A stretch of DNA of 64,000 nt from Symmachiella macrocystis (lineage in GTDB: Bacteria; Planctomycetota; Planctomycetia; Planctomycetales; Planctomycetaceae), in the NCBI RefSeq assembly GCF_007860075.1, contig NZ_SJPP01000002.1, positions 992,001 through 1,056,000 on the forward strand. The letters run 5' to 3'. Below the pieces are notes generated by a model. That model was not told the DNA's origin. It saw only the letters and a list, made by a program, of their open reading frames with translations, and searched no databases. The position numbers and the translations under genes were made by a program. This document shows positions 16,652 to 26,305 of the stretch, piece after piece (positions within the stretch are counted from its first letter, which is position 1; every line of letters begins with the position of its first letter).

Positions 16652-18817
16652 TTAAGACTTTTTACCCGCCATGCGGTTGGTGACTGCTAGGATAAGAAAC
16701 AACGCCGCCCCGGCTGTGGTCATCATAATGCGGACCGTGTTAAAGGGCGGATCGTCGGCGGCAATTTCGATCTTGTGGGGGGCCAATAACAGCACTGCCG
16801 ACACCAAGGCGATCATGCGGGTTTGGTCGCTGAACCGCTGAAACATAAACCCGGTAATCCCCGCCGCCAAGGCAACCGTTCCCAGCACGGCAATCCCGAC
16901 TTCGACCACCACAAGTCCCCAGTTTGCCGGTCCTCCGTTGATATTCATCAGCAACAGTTCCGGGCGATAGATGAACATGTAGGGGAGCACAAACCCGATG
17001 AGAGAAAATCGAAAAGCAGCAAAGGCGGTCCGCATGATCGTCGAACCGGCAATCGAAGCACTGGCGTAGGCAGCTAGCGCCACCGGGGGAGTGACCATGG
17101 ACATCATGCCAAAATAGAAGATGAACATGTGGGCGGCCAACAACGGTACGCCCAATTCACCCAACAGCGGCCCCATGAGCGTCGCCATCAGTAAATAACA
17201 AACGGCCGAGGGAACTCCCATGCCCAAAACAATCGAAACCGTCATGATACCCACGAGCGCGAAAAACAGATTGTGCTCGACCACCTTGGCAATCTCGCTA
17301 TTGAAATCGCCGGCAACACCGGTGGCTTGAACAATCCCGATGATGATCCCCACACAGGCACTAGCGGCAATCAGCGATACCCCGCCGCGGGCCGATTTCA
17401 CGAGTGCATCGCGAATCATCCGAAAATTGATTTTGCGCGGATTGTCCCGAAAAAGCCAATTCCGTAGCAACAGCCATTGCTCAGGAAAAACTCGACTGAA
17501 CAGAAAAACCCAGAGAACTGGAAGGAGTTCCAAAAGTGTGATTGCGCCAATCGTTGTCGCTTGGAATCCTTCGAAGTGATTCCGAGTCAAGAGAATGACG
17601 GCCACGGTCCAAAGGAGGATAAAACTTGCAGCGATCGGCAATCGGCCCAAAACAAGAATCACCCCGAGCGTGAAAGTTACTGCTCGGAACGCAGAATACG
17701 GGACAAGTAAAAACCCGATCAGCGAACCTAAGGCCCCAAAGAACACGATGCCTTCAAATGAAAACAGCAAATGCCAAATCGTGCGGTCTTTGCTTTCAGA
17801 CTCATCGACCTCATGCGCACCGATGCGTTTGGCCGAAAAGTGTACGATCATGAAGATCGAAAAGTAGTAGAGGATTGCCGGCACAATGGCCGCCCTCATG
17901 ATTGAGACGAATCCTCCTTTGGGATTGACGATCTCCAGCATCATGTAAGCACCCGCGCCCATAATTGGCGGGACCAATGCTCCTCCCGACGCAGCGGCGG
18001 CCGTGATGCCTCCGGCAATGTGCGGCTTGAATCCGGCGTTGCGCATCATGGGAATCGTGAACGTGCCGGTGGTGACGGCATTGGCGACCGCACTGCCGGA
18101 CAGCGAACCCATCAACCCACTGCCCAAAACAGCGATCTTGGCCGGACCACCGGCGCTGCCGCCGAATATTTTTTCGGAAAAGTCGATGATGAACTGCGTG
18201 CCGCCGGTGATTTCCAGCATCGCGCCGAAGATCACGAACAAGAACACGTATTTGAACATCACATTCAGAGCCACACCGAAAATACCGGTGCTTTGCAGGA
18301 ATGTACTTGAGGCTATTCCGTCTAGGTCTAAACCGGAGTGCGGAAACGCCCAATCCGGCAATGAGCGACCAAAATACGCGAACAACAAAAAAGCGACGGC
18401 GAGAATCGGCAACGCCAATCCGATCGAACGACGAGTGGCTTCCAACACCAGCACCAGACCGACCAGTCCCACGTACATGTCGACCGGAAGGTTCATGCCC
18501 GCGCGATTGCCCAACGACTGACCGTCGATCCACCAGCTCTCGAACAACGGCTCCATTTGCACGACCACATACCCGCAGCACGCCACCGTCCCAGCCGCCA
18601 ACACGAAATCGAACAGTTGCGAAATTTTCGAATGCTCAAGTTTTTTGTGCAGTGGAAAGGTAAGGAAACAGAGCACCATTCCCAGCATGGCAAAGACGGC
18701 CAGCTTGGATTGTTCCTGCTGTAACAAGTGCGTGAAGCTGTTCACCTCCAGCAACGTGAACAGACACAACACGACGGCTAATGTCGGAATTAGCGCGCCC
18801 TTAATCCGCTCAATCAT
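16652..18817 (-). CDS. TRAP transporter, fused 4TM/12TM permease (TAXI type)
   Basis: A 721-residue integral membrane protein that fuses the small (DctQ-like) and large (DctM-like) TRAP permease subunits, as in TAXI-TRAP systems. About 18 hydrophobic segments are visible. The large subunit signature G-L-M-G-S-L-S-G-S-A-V-A-N-A-V-T-T-G-T-F lies at about 230-250, followed by P-P-I-M-G-A-G-A-Y. The second half has V-L-G-M-G-V-P-S-A-V-C-Y and F-G-M-M-S-M-V-T-P-P-V-A-L-A-A-Y-A. Secondary, ion-driven uptake of a small carboxylate or similar solute is expected. It starts 12 bases after the TAXI binding protein gene and is surely co-transcribed with it. Confidence 0.93.
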   Translation of the reverse strand: MIERIKGALIPTLAVVLCLFTLLEVNSFTHLLQQEQSKLAVFAMLGMVLCFLTFPLHKKLEHSKISQLFDFVLAAGTVACCGYVVVQMEPLFESWWIDGQSLGNRAGMNLPVDMYVGLVGLVLVLEATRRSIGLALPILAVAFLLFAYFGRSLPDWAFPHSGLDLDGIASSTFLQSTGIFGVALNVMFKYVFLFVIFGAMLEITGGTQFIIDFSEKIFGGSAGGPAKIAVLGSGLMGSLSGSAVANAVTTGTFTIPMMRNAGFKPHIAGGITAAAASGGALVPPIMGAGAYMMLEIVNPKGGFVSIMRAAIVPAILYYFSIFMIVHFSAKRIGAHEVDESESKDRTIWHLLFSFEGIVFFGALGSLIGFLLVPYSAFRAVTFTLGVILVLGRLPIAASFILLWTVAVILLTRNHFEGFQATTIGAITLLELLPVLWVFLFSRVFPEQWLLLRNWLFRDNPRKINFRMIRDALVKSARGGVSLIAASACVGIIIGIVQATGVAGDFNSEIAKVVEHNLFFALVGIMTVSIVLGMGVPSAVCYLLMATLMGPLLGELGVPLLAAHMFIFYFGMMSMVTPPVALAAYASASIAGSTIMRTAFAAFRFSLIGFVLPYMFIYRPELLLMNINGGPANWGLVVVEVGIAVLGTVALAAGITGFMFQRFSDQTRMIALVSAVLLLAPHKIEIAADDPPFNTVRIMMTTAGAALFLILAVTNRMAGKKS

Positions 18818-18829
18818 CGAGTGCGTTTC

Positions 18830-19918
18830 CTATTCAGCGGATTCTTCTTTGGCAGCGGGTTCTTCACCGGCAGGCTCAGCGGCGTCTGCATTGGGCCAGA
18901 TGCCGATTTCCTTGTAGTAGCGAATCGCGCCGGGGTGGAACTCGGTGCCGGTGTTACGCACGACAACCTTGGGATTAATCGCTTTCCCCGCAGCATGCTT
19001 CTTTTGCACTTCGCTGGCGTTCTCATAGATGGTCTTGGTGACCTGATAGATCATTTCCTCATCGACGTCGGCGTGTGTGATGAGTTGCATGCTGCCGACA
19101 TTCAAGCCTTCAAAGTCCTCCGTCAAATCGGAATAAACATCCGCTTTGATGGTCGCCGGATGGAAGAAGGGATACTTTTCAATCAGCGACGCTTTGGCGG
19201 CTTCATCAAACGGGATGAAATGGATGTCGTGCGTCGAACAAGCCTGTGTGATCGACGCTGTGGGGACCGCTCCGCCCAAAAAGGCTGCGTCGACAGCGCC
19301 ATCGCCCAGTTCGTCCACGGCGGCCGATTGAGTGTTGTTCGAAGGAATAAAATCGTCGTAAGTCACGCCGTGCTCTTCCAGCAGCGGTTTGATAAAGAAT
19401 TCAAATCCCGCGCCCGAGGGACCGACCACAACGCGTTTGCCTTTGAGTTCGGTAATAGTTTGGGGGCCGCCGCCCTCTTTGGAAATGAACATGGCCACAT
19501 TGGGGGCCAGCGTCATCACCGATTTGATGGGATATTTTTTGTCCCAACCCTCTTCGCCGCGTACGGCAAAATAGGTAATCGCAGCATTGGCCAGACCCAA
19601 TTTCAACTTGCCGGAATCAATCCCGCGAATGTTCTCCTGCGTCCCTTTGGTCCCTTTGGCGGTGACTTTCCAGTCGTTGTCCCCTTTTTGCGAATTGAGC
19701 ACCTCAGCCAGCGCGTTTCCAACGGTGAAGAATGCTCCGCCGGCCGGGGCTGTGCCCATATCCAAAAATTGCCGTCCACCGCCGCTGCCATTTCCTCCGC
19801 CCGTCCCATCGCCGTTACCGCCACCTCCGCAACCAGCCATGAAGAGCGTCGCTGCCATCGTGAGACAAGCGCCGACCGGGACGCACCATTGGGTCAGAAT
19901 ACGTTTATGATCTGTCAT
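18830..19918 (-). CDS. TAXI-family TRAP solute-binding lipoprotein
   Basis: The extracytoplasmic binding subunit of the adjoining TRAP permease. The N terminus carries a lipoprotein signal with A-G-C-G-G-G-G at about residue 30, then a Gly/Asn/Asp linker. The mature start D-M-G-T-A-P-A-G-G-A-F-F-T-V-G-N-A-L is the TAXI (TRAP-associated extracytoplasmic immunogenic) signature. The 362-residue length fits. The conserved A-E-V-L-N, L-K-L-G-L-A-N-A and T-L-A-P-N-V-A-M-F-I segments follow. It ends in a short Glu/Ala-rich tail. Natural ligands of TAXI systems are mostly unknown; glutamate/glutamine or other dicarboxylates have been reported for some. Confidence 0.93.
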   Translation of the reverse strand: MTDHKRILTQWCVPVGACLTMAATLFMAGCGGGGNGDGTGGGNGSGGGRQFLDMGTAPAGGAFFTVGNALAEVLNSQKGDNDWKVTAKGTKGTQENIRGIDSGKLKLGLANAAITYFAVRGEEGWDKKYPIKSVMTLAPNVAMFISKEGGGPQTITELKGKRVVVGPSGAGFEFFIKPLLEEHGVTYDDFIPSNNTQSAAVDELGDGAVDAAFLGGAVPTASITQACSTHDIHFIPFDEAAKASLIEKYPFFHPATIKADVYSDLTEDFEGLNVGSMQLITHADVDEEMIYQVTKTIYENASEVQKKHAAGKAINPKVVVRNTGTEFHPGAIRYYKEIGIWPNADAAEPAGEEPAAKEESAE

Positions 19919-20526
19919 ACAGCCGCCCGTGTTTTTTTAAGGGAAATTTCGTTCATTCGACTGCTTTAAACTAGCAACTCCCCGTGCGACTTTCCAGCAA
20001 CCTGCAGTTGAGTCCGCAACGCAACGTGTTTTCCCAGGCGACACATTTGGCCGTTAAGTTCTGCCCAGATTCCGCCGTCAGCTTCTGTCGATTGCCGCCC
20101 GTCCTCCCCCCTGCACTGCAAACGGTCAAAGCGTGTCTGCGATGCGCGAAATTATTGCAAAGACTTCTGTTGATCGACCCAAATACGTCCACCCAGGCAA
20201 ATCGCCCTCCCACAAAAAACCATATTGTTTCGTATCACAAATTAAGCGGGCGCGTTGTCCGGTCGAGATCGCACAATGCGACCGCAAGCGGTCGGTTTGG
20301 GATTTTTGATCTCACCCCGAAAAAATCTGTGTTTAATCTGTGTTCAATCTGTGGCTAGAGAAAAAACGGCCACGCTTGGTTGGAGGTCTGCCACGCTCAG
20401 GTTGTTGCAGCGGTAGCCTTTCGAGCACGGTGACTATAGGATACAGATCGAAATGTCTGATTTCTCGTTTCCGCACATCTTGTTCGCGGGTCCGTTCAAT
20501 TCTATTTGCCCAAAAAAAACTCCCCC
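19919..20526. other. Intergenic region with a dispersed repeat, no gene seen
   Basis: About 600 bases separate the divergent TAXI gene and the glycosyltransferase gene. Apart from the 11-bp triple repeat at 20324-20357, I see only short frames with no family resemblance. The promoters of both flanking genes should lie here. Confidence 0.5.
20324..20357 (+). repeat. Dispersed element of three 11-bp units (AATCTGTGTTT type), copy 1
   Basis: AATCTGTGTTT, AATCTGTGTTC, AATCTGTGGCT, A in sequence. Near-identical copies are at 25925-25957 (opposite strand) and 26168-26201. All copies are intergenic. Confidence 0.75.
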
Positions 20527-21324
20527 ATGCCCACACAGACTTCCATGAGTAATTCCGAGACTGCGTCTGACGAAAAAACAGGCCGCGTTGTCGCCGTGAT
20601 GCCGGCCTACAATGCCGCTACGACACTCCGTAAAACCTTGGCCGATATTCCCGCTGGGACCGTCGACGAGATCGTGCTGGTCGACGACTGTAGCAGCGAC
20701 AACACGGTCGAACTCGCCCGCGAATTGGGACTGACGGTGATTGAGCACGAGCACAACCTGGGCTACGGAGGCAACCAAAAGACCTGTTACCGCTACGCTC
20801 TGGAACATCAAGCTGAGTTTATCGTGATGATCCATCCCGACTATCAATACGACAGTCGCGTGATCCCGTTGGCCGTTGAAATCCTGCGGTTGGGAATCTG
20901 CGATTGCGTACTCGGTTCGCGGATTCGCACGCGAAAAGAAGCCCTGGATGGGGGCATGCCGCCGTACAAGTATTTCGCCAATCGGATGCTGACGATCGTG
21001 GAGAATATCGCACTGGGGCAGAATCTGGGCGACTTCCACAGCGGCTTTCGCGCTTACCGCCGCGAAGTCATAGAAACCATCCCGTTTGAGCGCAACTCGG
21101 ATGACTTTGTCTTCGACAGCCAATTTCTCGCACAGGCTGTCCGTTTCGGATTCAAACTGGGAGACATCCCGGTTCCCGTCCGCTACTTTGCCGAAGCCTC
21201 AAGCATCAACTTTCAGCGAAGTCTCAAATACGGCATCACCACGTTGGGTGTCTTAACGCAGTATTGGGCACACAAACTACGACTCACCCGCAACCCGCTG
21301 TTTCAACCAACCGATCCCGCCTAG
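20527..21324 (+). CDS. Family 2 glycosyltransferase
   Basis: A GT-A fold, family GT2 transferase using a nucleotide- or polyprenyl-linked sugar. Seen are V-M-P-A-Y-N-A at the N terminus, [14 protein letters not shown] for nucleotide binding, and [11 protein letters not shown]. The sequence H-P-D-Y-Q-Y-D stands at the DxD position, and G-F-R-A-Y-R-R-E and F-D-S-Q-F-L-A-Q-A lie further on. There is no transmembrane helix, unlike dolichol-phosphate mannose synthases with a C-terminal anchor. The ATG at 20527 is chosen; the frame is open to a TTG at 20506, and ATG 20545 is also possible. The product is about 265 residues. The acceptor cannot be inferred from neighbours. Confidence 0.88.
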   Translation: MPTQTSMSNSETASDEKTGRVVAVMPAYNAATTLRKTLADIPAGTVDEIVLVDDCSSDNTVELARELGLTVIEHEHNLGYGGNQKTCYRYALEHQAEFIVMIHPDYQYDSRVIPLAVEILRLGICDCVLGSRIRTRKEALDGGMPPYKYFANRMLTIVENIALGQNLGDFHSGFRAYRREVIETIPFERNSDDFVFDSQFLAQAVRFGFKLGDIPVPVRYFAEASSINFQRSLKYGITTLGVLTQYWAHKLRLTRNPLFQPTDPA

Positions 21325-21412
21325 ACCGCCCGCAGCCTGCGAATTCGGCAATTCCAATGCGGCGAATACCTTTGAGTCGCGATAAGTCCTTGATCACACC
21401 AAAGACCGAGTG

Positions 21413-21432
21413 TGCCACTGGCTCTGCCAGTG
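21413..21432. repeat. Dispersed palindrome, TGCCACTGG...CCAGTG type
   Basis: TGCCACTGGCTCTGCCAGTG forms a short hairpin. Related elements occur at 30391-30420 and 38562-38578, all next to gene ends. It may contribute to termination or mRNA ends, but no U-run follows. Confidence 0.5.
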
Positions 21433-21485
21433 TTTTGCAATTCGCTAAGAGGTTGGGTTTTGCACTGGCACTCGCCCGTATCCGA

Positions 21486-24062
21486 TTAGTTAAACACACC
21501 AAAGTAGAACGCGAACAACTGCCGGTCGTCGTACGGTTGGTCGGCCACAGGCACAGCCCAGTCGAGGGCCAACGGCACGGGTCCCAAGGCGGGAACTGTG
21601 ATTCGCAGACCGGCACCCACCGAGGCTCGGAAGTGGCGGAAGGTGACGTTTTCCTCAACCGTACCAAAGTCGGAGAAGACAACCGCCTGCACACTGTCGT
21701 TGGCCATCAACGGCACCATGTATTCCACCGTTCCCAATGTCAGGAATTCCCCACCGACCGTTACGTCGAACTCCCGCGGTGAAACGCCGCGAAAACGGAA
21801 ACCACGAAAGCTTTGGTAACCCCCAGCATAGAACTTCTCGAAGATCGGCGTATCTTCGCCGGTGTATCCAAATTGGCCCCGCAGAGTCACGATTTGGCGA
21901 CCACTGCCATCGGCACGCGAGCCCACTTGAAAATACTGGCTGCCTTCGAGTTCAAATTTCGGGTAACTGTAATCGCCAAACGCCTGCTCATAGGCGGCTT
22001 CGACGAAGTGTCCTTCGCTCGGCAAGAACGCCGCATCACGCGTGTCGTGAGAAACGCTGGTGCGTACGGTCGACAGAAAATTGTTGCCCACTGCTTCTGC
22101 CAACGAAGGGGGTGTCGGAACGTCGGGATTCGAGATTTCGACATCTTCCAAACGGAACGCCGTTCCAATGGACCATTCGCGATCGAGTTGCATCCCCAGG
22201 GTGACGCGGCCCCCTAAACGTTGTTCATCCCAGTCGTTATAAATCCGATTGAAGAAGAATCCGCTGACTCCAAAACTCACGTCACGGTCAAACAATGTAA
22301 ACGCATAGGGATCGCGCCAGTTGGCCAAATACCGATTCACGACCGTACCGGGCACGGCTTCCAAACGGAATTGCTGACCCGCTCCTCGCCAGGCCCGTCC
22401 GGACCAGATGTCATCCCAACTGGTCGGGGGACGAAAAATGTCAAAGTTGCGTTCATCCAACACCACCGATCCAACCAATCCGCTATCACTGTTCACACCA
22501 GCACCGATCATCAACCGTCCGGTCTGTGCTTCTTCGACTCCCACTTCCAAGTCCAACATCCGAGAATCGACCCAGTCAGCCTGCGGAAGTCCCAAGGAGT
22601 CGCCAAAGGGATCCCCTTGCGGGCTGTTACTCACGATCGGATTCTGTGCGGGTGCATCGGTGTATTGGGCGCGAACCACCTCCCGCGCGGCATTTTCAAC
22701 TTGTTCATTGTCGATTTGTTTGACTTCCAACGAGGGAGGCGCCCCCGGTTGGCCTCGGCCGGCAAACAACTGCGAGCCTTCCAATCGACTTTTTGCCAAC
22801 TTCAACACGGCCGGATCGGCCAAGTCGCCCGGTTTGATCGGAATGCGATCTAAGACCGTCGACTCTTTAGTCGTCGGATACTCGCCTTTGAATTTGACAA
22901 TAATTTTATTGATGCGATATGGCTGATCTTCGTTGACGTCAAACACCAAATCCATCTTGCCCGGTTCGTCGTAATACTTCGACCCGGTATTCACGACCGC
23001 AAAAATCCGGCCCAATTTGCCGTAGGCCGCTTTGATCATGGCGATGTCGGTGTTCAGTTTTCGTTCGTCGAACTCATCCCCTTCGCGCAGTTTGAGTTGT
23101 TCGCGAAACGTCTCCTCGGCAATCACGCGAGGGCCGTTAAAGCGAATTTCGCCGACCTTATAACGAATTCCTTCGTCGATCGTATAGGTGAGCTGCACCT
23201 TCGAGCCGTCCTTGGACTGCTTGACGTCGTTTTCAATTTTGACGTCAAAGAATCCCAGACTAAAATAGTATTCCTTCAGGGCCACGATATCGTCGGGAAT
23301 GCTGGCCGGGTCGAATTTCCCGCCGAAGAATCCCAACTTACGTGTTTTGGTAACGACTTTAGTTCTCAACAACGGTCCGGAAAAGAAATCGTTTCCTTCG
23401 AATTTGATTTTGGTGACGACAACCTTGGGACCTTCATCGATCACAAAGACCACTTCACGGTCATCCTCGTGGTCCCCCTTCTCCAACGTCACTTTACAGT
23501 GAATGAATCCTTTTTCTTGGTAGTACGATTCAATCGCCCGCACCGAATCACGGTTCAAGCTGACGTCGAACGCACTTCCTTTGCGCAGATTCGTAATCGC
23601 CGCAAGCTGCTTGGTTTTGATTTCCTCGTTACCTTTGTAGACCACGTCCTGCAAGATCGGTCGTTCGCGAACTTTGAACACCAATACGTACCCATCGCCA
23701 TCGTCCGCCTCGCGGAGATTCGGCTTCACATCGAAGAACCAGCGTGTCTTGTGTAACGATTGAACTTCGGCGCGGATTTGTTGTGAGGTGACCTCTTGGT
23801 CCGGGCGGATCATAATTTTGCGGGCGATCGCATCGACGGGAATGGTGCGGTTGCCTTCCACTTCCACGCGACGAATCTTGAGCAGACCCTGCTCGCGCAC
23901 GGATGTGGTTTCAAACTCCTGTGCGGCGGCGACGCGCAATCCCAATTCCGGCGAGACCGAACCCGCCGTAACAAACACCAGCACAGCCAGAGCGCATAAC
24001 CAAGCGCACCGTCGGCGCCCTAAAGTTCGCCTGCCGTGGGTGTCAATGTGGACACCGTTCAT
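21486..24062 (-). CDS. bamA: Outer membrane protein assembly factor BamA (Omp85)
   Basis: An 858-residue Omp85 protein that inserts beta-barrels into the outer membrane. A signal peptide spans about 1-47 (ends V-A-A-A-Q). Five POTRA domains run from about 52 to 480, the first beginning I-R-R-V-E-V-E-G-N-R-T-I. The 16-strand barrel fills about 500-858. The Omp85 signature G-G-Y-Q-S-F-R-G-F-R-F-R-G-V with the conserved R-G-F is present near 780. Extra, low-complexity Gln/Asn/Pro-rich sequence (about 445-500) lies between POTRA5 and the barrel. The last residue is Asn after an aromatic-rich end (F-Y-F-G-V-F-N) rather than the usual terminal Phe. It supports a diderm envelope. Confidence 0.93.
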   Translation of the reverse strand: MNGVHIDTHGRRTLGRRRCAWLCALAVLVFVTAGSVSPELGLRVAAAQEFETTSVREQGLLKIRRVEVEGNRTIPVDAIARKIMIRPDQEVTSQQIRAEVQSLHKTRWFFDVKPNLREADDGDGYVLVFKVRERPILQDVVYKGNEEIKTKQLAAITNLRKGSAFDVSLNRDSVRAIESYYQEKGFIHCKVTLEKGDHEDDREVVFVIDEGPKVVVTKIKFEGNDFFSGPLLRTKVVTKTRKLGFFGGKFDPASIPDDIVALKEYYFSLGFFDVKIENDVKQSKDGSKVQLTYTIDEGIRYKVGEIRFNGPRVIAEETFREQLKLREGDEFDERKLNTDIAMIKAAYGKLGRIFAVVNTGSKYYDEPGKMDLVFDVNEDQPYRINKIIVKFKGEYPTTKESTVLDRIPIKPGDLADPAVLKLAKSRLEGSQLFAGRGQPGAPPSLEVKQIDNEQVENAAREVVRAQYTDAPAQNPIVSNSPQGDPFGDSLGLPQADWVDSRMLDLEVGVEEAQTGRLMIGAGVNSDSGLVGSVVLDERNFDIFRPPTSWDDIWSGRAWRGAGQQFRLEAVPGTVVNRYLANWRDPYAFTLFDRDVSFGVSGFFFNRIYNDWDEQRLGGRVTLGMQLDREWSIGTAFRLEDVEISNPDVPTPPSLAEAVGNNFLSTVRTSVSHDTRDAAFLPSEGHFVEAAYEQAFGDYSYPKFELEGSQYFQVGSRADGSGRQIVTLRGQFGYTGEDTPIFEKFYAGGYQSFRGFRFRGVSPREFDVTVGGEFLTLGTVEYMVPLMANDSVQAVVFSDFGTVEENVTFRHFRASVGAGLRITVPALGPVPLALDWAVPVADQPYDDRQLFAFYFGVFN

Positions 24063-24434
24063 TTGCTATATATTCCCACAGGGCGGACTAGCCGCCAACC
24101 AAACGAGCAGAAACCGCACCGCAGCTAGAACCTAGCCCCGATGTTGTCGCTGATGCTTGTCGAAGATGTGAACTCGATGTGTAATCGCAGAAGTGTTGAG
24201 AGAATCTGACTGTCGCGAAATTTGAAAAATGCGAGACCGTCACGTCCATTCCACCATGCGGACCGAGCCGCCACGGCAAATTACACACTGGTCTCGCGCA
24301 TCAAACCGCGGAGAGTGGAAGGTAAATAGCCGAATCGGACGATACCGGCAAGCCGAAATCAGCGCTAGCCGTGCCAATTTTTACGTCTCAAATCGAGATT
24401 GCTCACTGAGATGGGCAAATCGATTTGTGCGAAC
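24063..24434. other. Intergenic region upstream of bamA, no gene seen
   Basis: This 372-base gap lies between the anti-sigma stop and the bamA start and should carry the bamA promoter. I see no repeat or named element. Confidence 0.45.
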
Positions 24435-25139
24435 TCAGCACGCGCGATTCTGAGAGGCGCGGGCCGCCATTTGCCAGCGAAATGAGATGCCGGTCGAAAC
24501 ATGCGCAGCCCCCGGCGTCGTCTCCCAATGGCTTCCTGCTTCGACCGGTTTGTTCGGTTGCAATTTGAGAGGATCTTGCGCGCCGCGACGGACCGGACGA
24601 TCCAACAGATGGCAGACATTGCAAGATAGGACCACTTCATAAGCGTTGAACTCGCGGTCGGTCTCATCTTGTTTTGAGAGCATGGCCACGCTGGTCCGTG
24701 TACAGGTCCCCAGCGCCGGGCCGCTGGCACGGTATTGTCGCGGCGGTTGTGCATTCGATGCGTCTTCTTGTTCGGCCAGGAACATGGCCAGGGCGAACAT
24801 CGGTGCCAATAAGGCGACCGCCAACCAGCGATTGCGGCGCGTCCGCTGCTGCCGGTCGTTGCGCGCCGATAAACCGCTCGCTGCCTCTTCCGCCACACGC
24901 ACCGCCTGTTCGGTCAAAAACGGCTGTGACCGTGTCTCCGGGTCCGCGACGTTTGCAGAGAGCTCCCACGCCGACGTCGACCAATCTTGCGCAGCATCGC
25001 CCGTGACAAATCGCAACGCCGGTTCGAGAATCTCCGCCATGTCACGACAACGCGGACAGTGATCGAGATGATCCTGCAATGCGGAATCGTCGCCGGTTTC
25101 AGGATCGGTCAGACATTCAAAGGCTTGGTCACAATTCAT
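24435..25139 (-). CDS. Anti-sigma factor with zinc-finger domain, membrane helix and CxxCH motif
   Basis: Coded directly downstream of an ECF sigma gene (63-base gap). Residues 3-31 have the zinc-finger anti-sigma pattern, with H-L-D-H-C-P-R-C giving His24/27, Cys28 and Cys31 plus Cys3 and Cys9. A single transmembrane helix lies at about 105-122. The outer part contains S-C-N-V-C-H (173-177), a CxxCH motif of the kind that binds c-type heme, and further Cys146. Anti-sigma factors hold the sigma at the membrane until a signal arrives. A heme or redox-sensitive cysteine pair is therefore a possible sensor, though CxxC could also bind Zn. ATG 25139 is chosen; the upstream start at 25157 adds only six residues. 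Confidence 0.75.
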   Translation of the reverse strand: MNCDQAFECLTDPETGDDSALQDHLDHCPRCRDMAEILEPALRFVTGDAAQDWSTSAWELSANVADPETRSQPFLTEQAVRVAEEAASGLSARNDRQQRTRRNRWLAVALLAPMFALAMFLAEQEDASNAQPPRQYRASGPALGTCTRTSVAMLSKQDETDREFNAYEVVLSCNVCHLLDRPVRRGAQDPLKLQPNKPVEAGSHWETTPGAAHVSTGISFRWQMAARASQNRAC

Positions 25140-25202
25140 CGCTCTTACACCGCTCAATGATTTCGGTTGGGAAGCACTATCCGTTTCGAGATGTATTCCT
25201 AT

Positions 25203-25859
25203 TCAACCCCAAGGCCCGCGCCCCGGCGGACCTTCGTCGTCGTTTTGCAATTGCTGCGTCAATTCCCGCAGGCCGTTGCGGACACGAACCTTGGCTGTGC
25301 TGACCGCACTTTCCATGGCAGCGGCGATCTCGTCGAATTTCAAACCGGCAAAAAACCGCAAACGGATCGCGTCCCCTTGCGGTTCGGGAAGTTGGGCAAT
25401 CATCCGCAGCACATTTTGACGTTGCTCCGTCTCCAACATCTGCGCCAATCCGCAGTCGTGGCAAATCGGTTCTTGAAACCCAGCCTGCCCTGGTTCGCTT
25501 GGCCCGCGTTCGGACTGAAACGCTTGTGTCAGTTCCTGCCCCTTCACAGCGCGGCGTTTCCATTGCCGGCGGCAAAGATTCAGCAGAATCGTCCACAACC
25601 AGGTGCGAAACGAAAAGTCGGGGTTGTAGGTCTCTCGCGCGGCATAAGCGGCCAAAAAGGCCTCCTGCACCACATCCTCAGCCCACTCGCGATGTCCCAA
25701 TTTACTCCAAGCAACATGCAACAGCGGCTCGCGATAACGGCGCACGAGTTCGTCAAACAAGGCGACATCACCCGTTTTCACCCGCTGCATGATTTCCGCA
25801 TCATCAAGTCGCACAGCCACACCTGTACCGCTTGGACATTGATCAATTCCACAACACAT
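25203..25859 (-). CDS. ECF-family RNA polymerase sigma factor
   Basis: A sigma-70 family protein of the ECF class of about 218 residues. Region 2 is seen as A-L-F-D-E-L-V-R-R-Y-R-E-P-L, then E-D-V-V-Q-E-A-F-L-A-A-Y and F-R-T-W-L-W-T-I-L-L-N-L-C-R-R. Region 4 follows as L-P-E-P-Q-G-D-A-I-R-L-R-F-F-A-G-L-K-F-D-E-I-A with a helix-turn-helix. An insertion of about 50 residues with a C-H-D-C motif sits between them. The frame is open up to 25985 but that part crosses a dispersed repeat, so ATG 25859 (or 25871) is preferred. It forms a pair with the downstream anti-sigma gene. Confidence 0.88.
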   Translation of the reverse strand: MCCGIDQCPSGTGVAVRLDDAEIMQRVKTGDVALFDELVRRYREPLLHVAWSKLGHREWAEDVVQEAFLAAYAARETYNPDFSFRTWLWTILLNLCRRQWKRRAVKGQELTQAFQSERGPSEPGQAGFQEPICHDCGLAQMLETEQRQNVLRMIAQLPEPQGDAIRLRFFAGLKFDEIAAAMESAVSTAKVRVRNGLRELTQQLQNDDEGPPGRGPWG

Positions 25860-25924
25860 CCAGTCTAACATCCCCCCCACCCCCTCGCCAGCCGAAGCCG
25901 CTGTAGTGGTGGTTGCTCGGAAAT

Positions 25925-25957
25925 TAGCCACAGATTGAACACAGATCAAACACAGAT
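25925..25957 (-). repeat. Dispersed element of three 11-bp units, copy 2 (minus strand)
   Basis: Minus-strand copy of the ATCTGTGTT(T/C) triple unit seen at 20324 and 26168. It lies just upstream of the sigma gene. Confidence 0.75.
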
Positions 25958-26167
25958 CCAACAACGTCGGAATCGAAACCCCCAAACCGACAGTTAACTG
26001 TCACACAAGGCAATCCACGCCAATAGTCGCACGACGATGAAATCCGGTTCGAAAATTAGAATTTGCGCAAGAAACAAAACTTTGCAATGAAAGGACACCG
26101 ACAGATGAAAACGCAGCAAAGAGAACAAGCGAAGCCACTCATTTAGGAGAGATCCCCCCTGCCTCGG

Positions 26168-26201
26168 AATCTGTGTTTCATCTGTGTTCAATCTGTGGCT
26201 A
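26168..26201 (+). repeat. Dispersed element of three 11-bp units, copy 3
   Basis: AATCTGTGTTT, CATCTGTGTTC, AATCTGTGGCT, A. It is the inverted partner of the copy at 25925-25957. Confidence 0.75.
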
Positions 26202-26305
26202 AGAACCCCCCCCGACGAACGACAGACTTCCGCAGCGACAGAGGTTCTGCGATGATTACCCTCCTCTTCGACAAATGAATCACAGACCGGACCGGTGGAA
26301 CGCGG

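Larger units (their letters stand above)
25860..26305. other. Intergenic region flanked by two opposed dispersed repeats
   Basis: This stretch between the sigma gene and the DUF447 gene has one repeat copy on each strand (25925-25957 and 26168-26201), forming a loose inverted pair with about 210 bases between. I see no gene in between. Confidence 0.5.

Noticed and set aside
25860-25985. Longer sigma factor starting at 25985
   Set aside because: The extra frame runs through the 11-bp dispersed repeat and has no sigma-like sequence.
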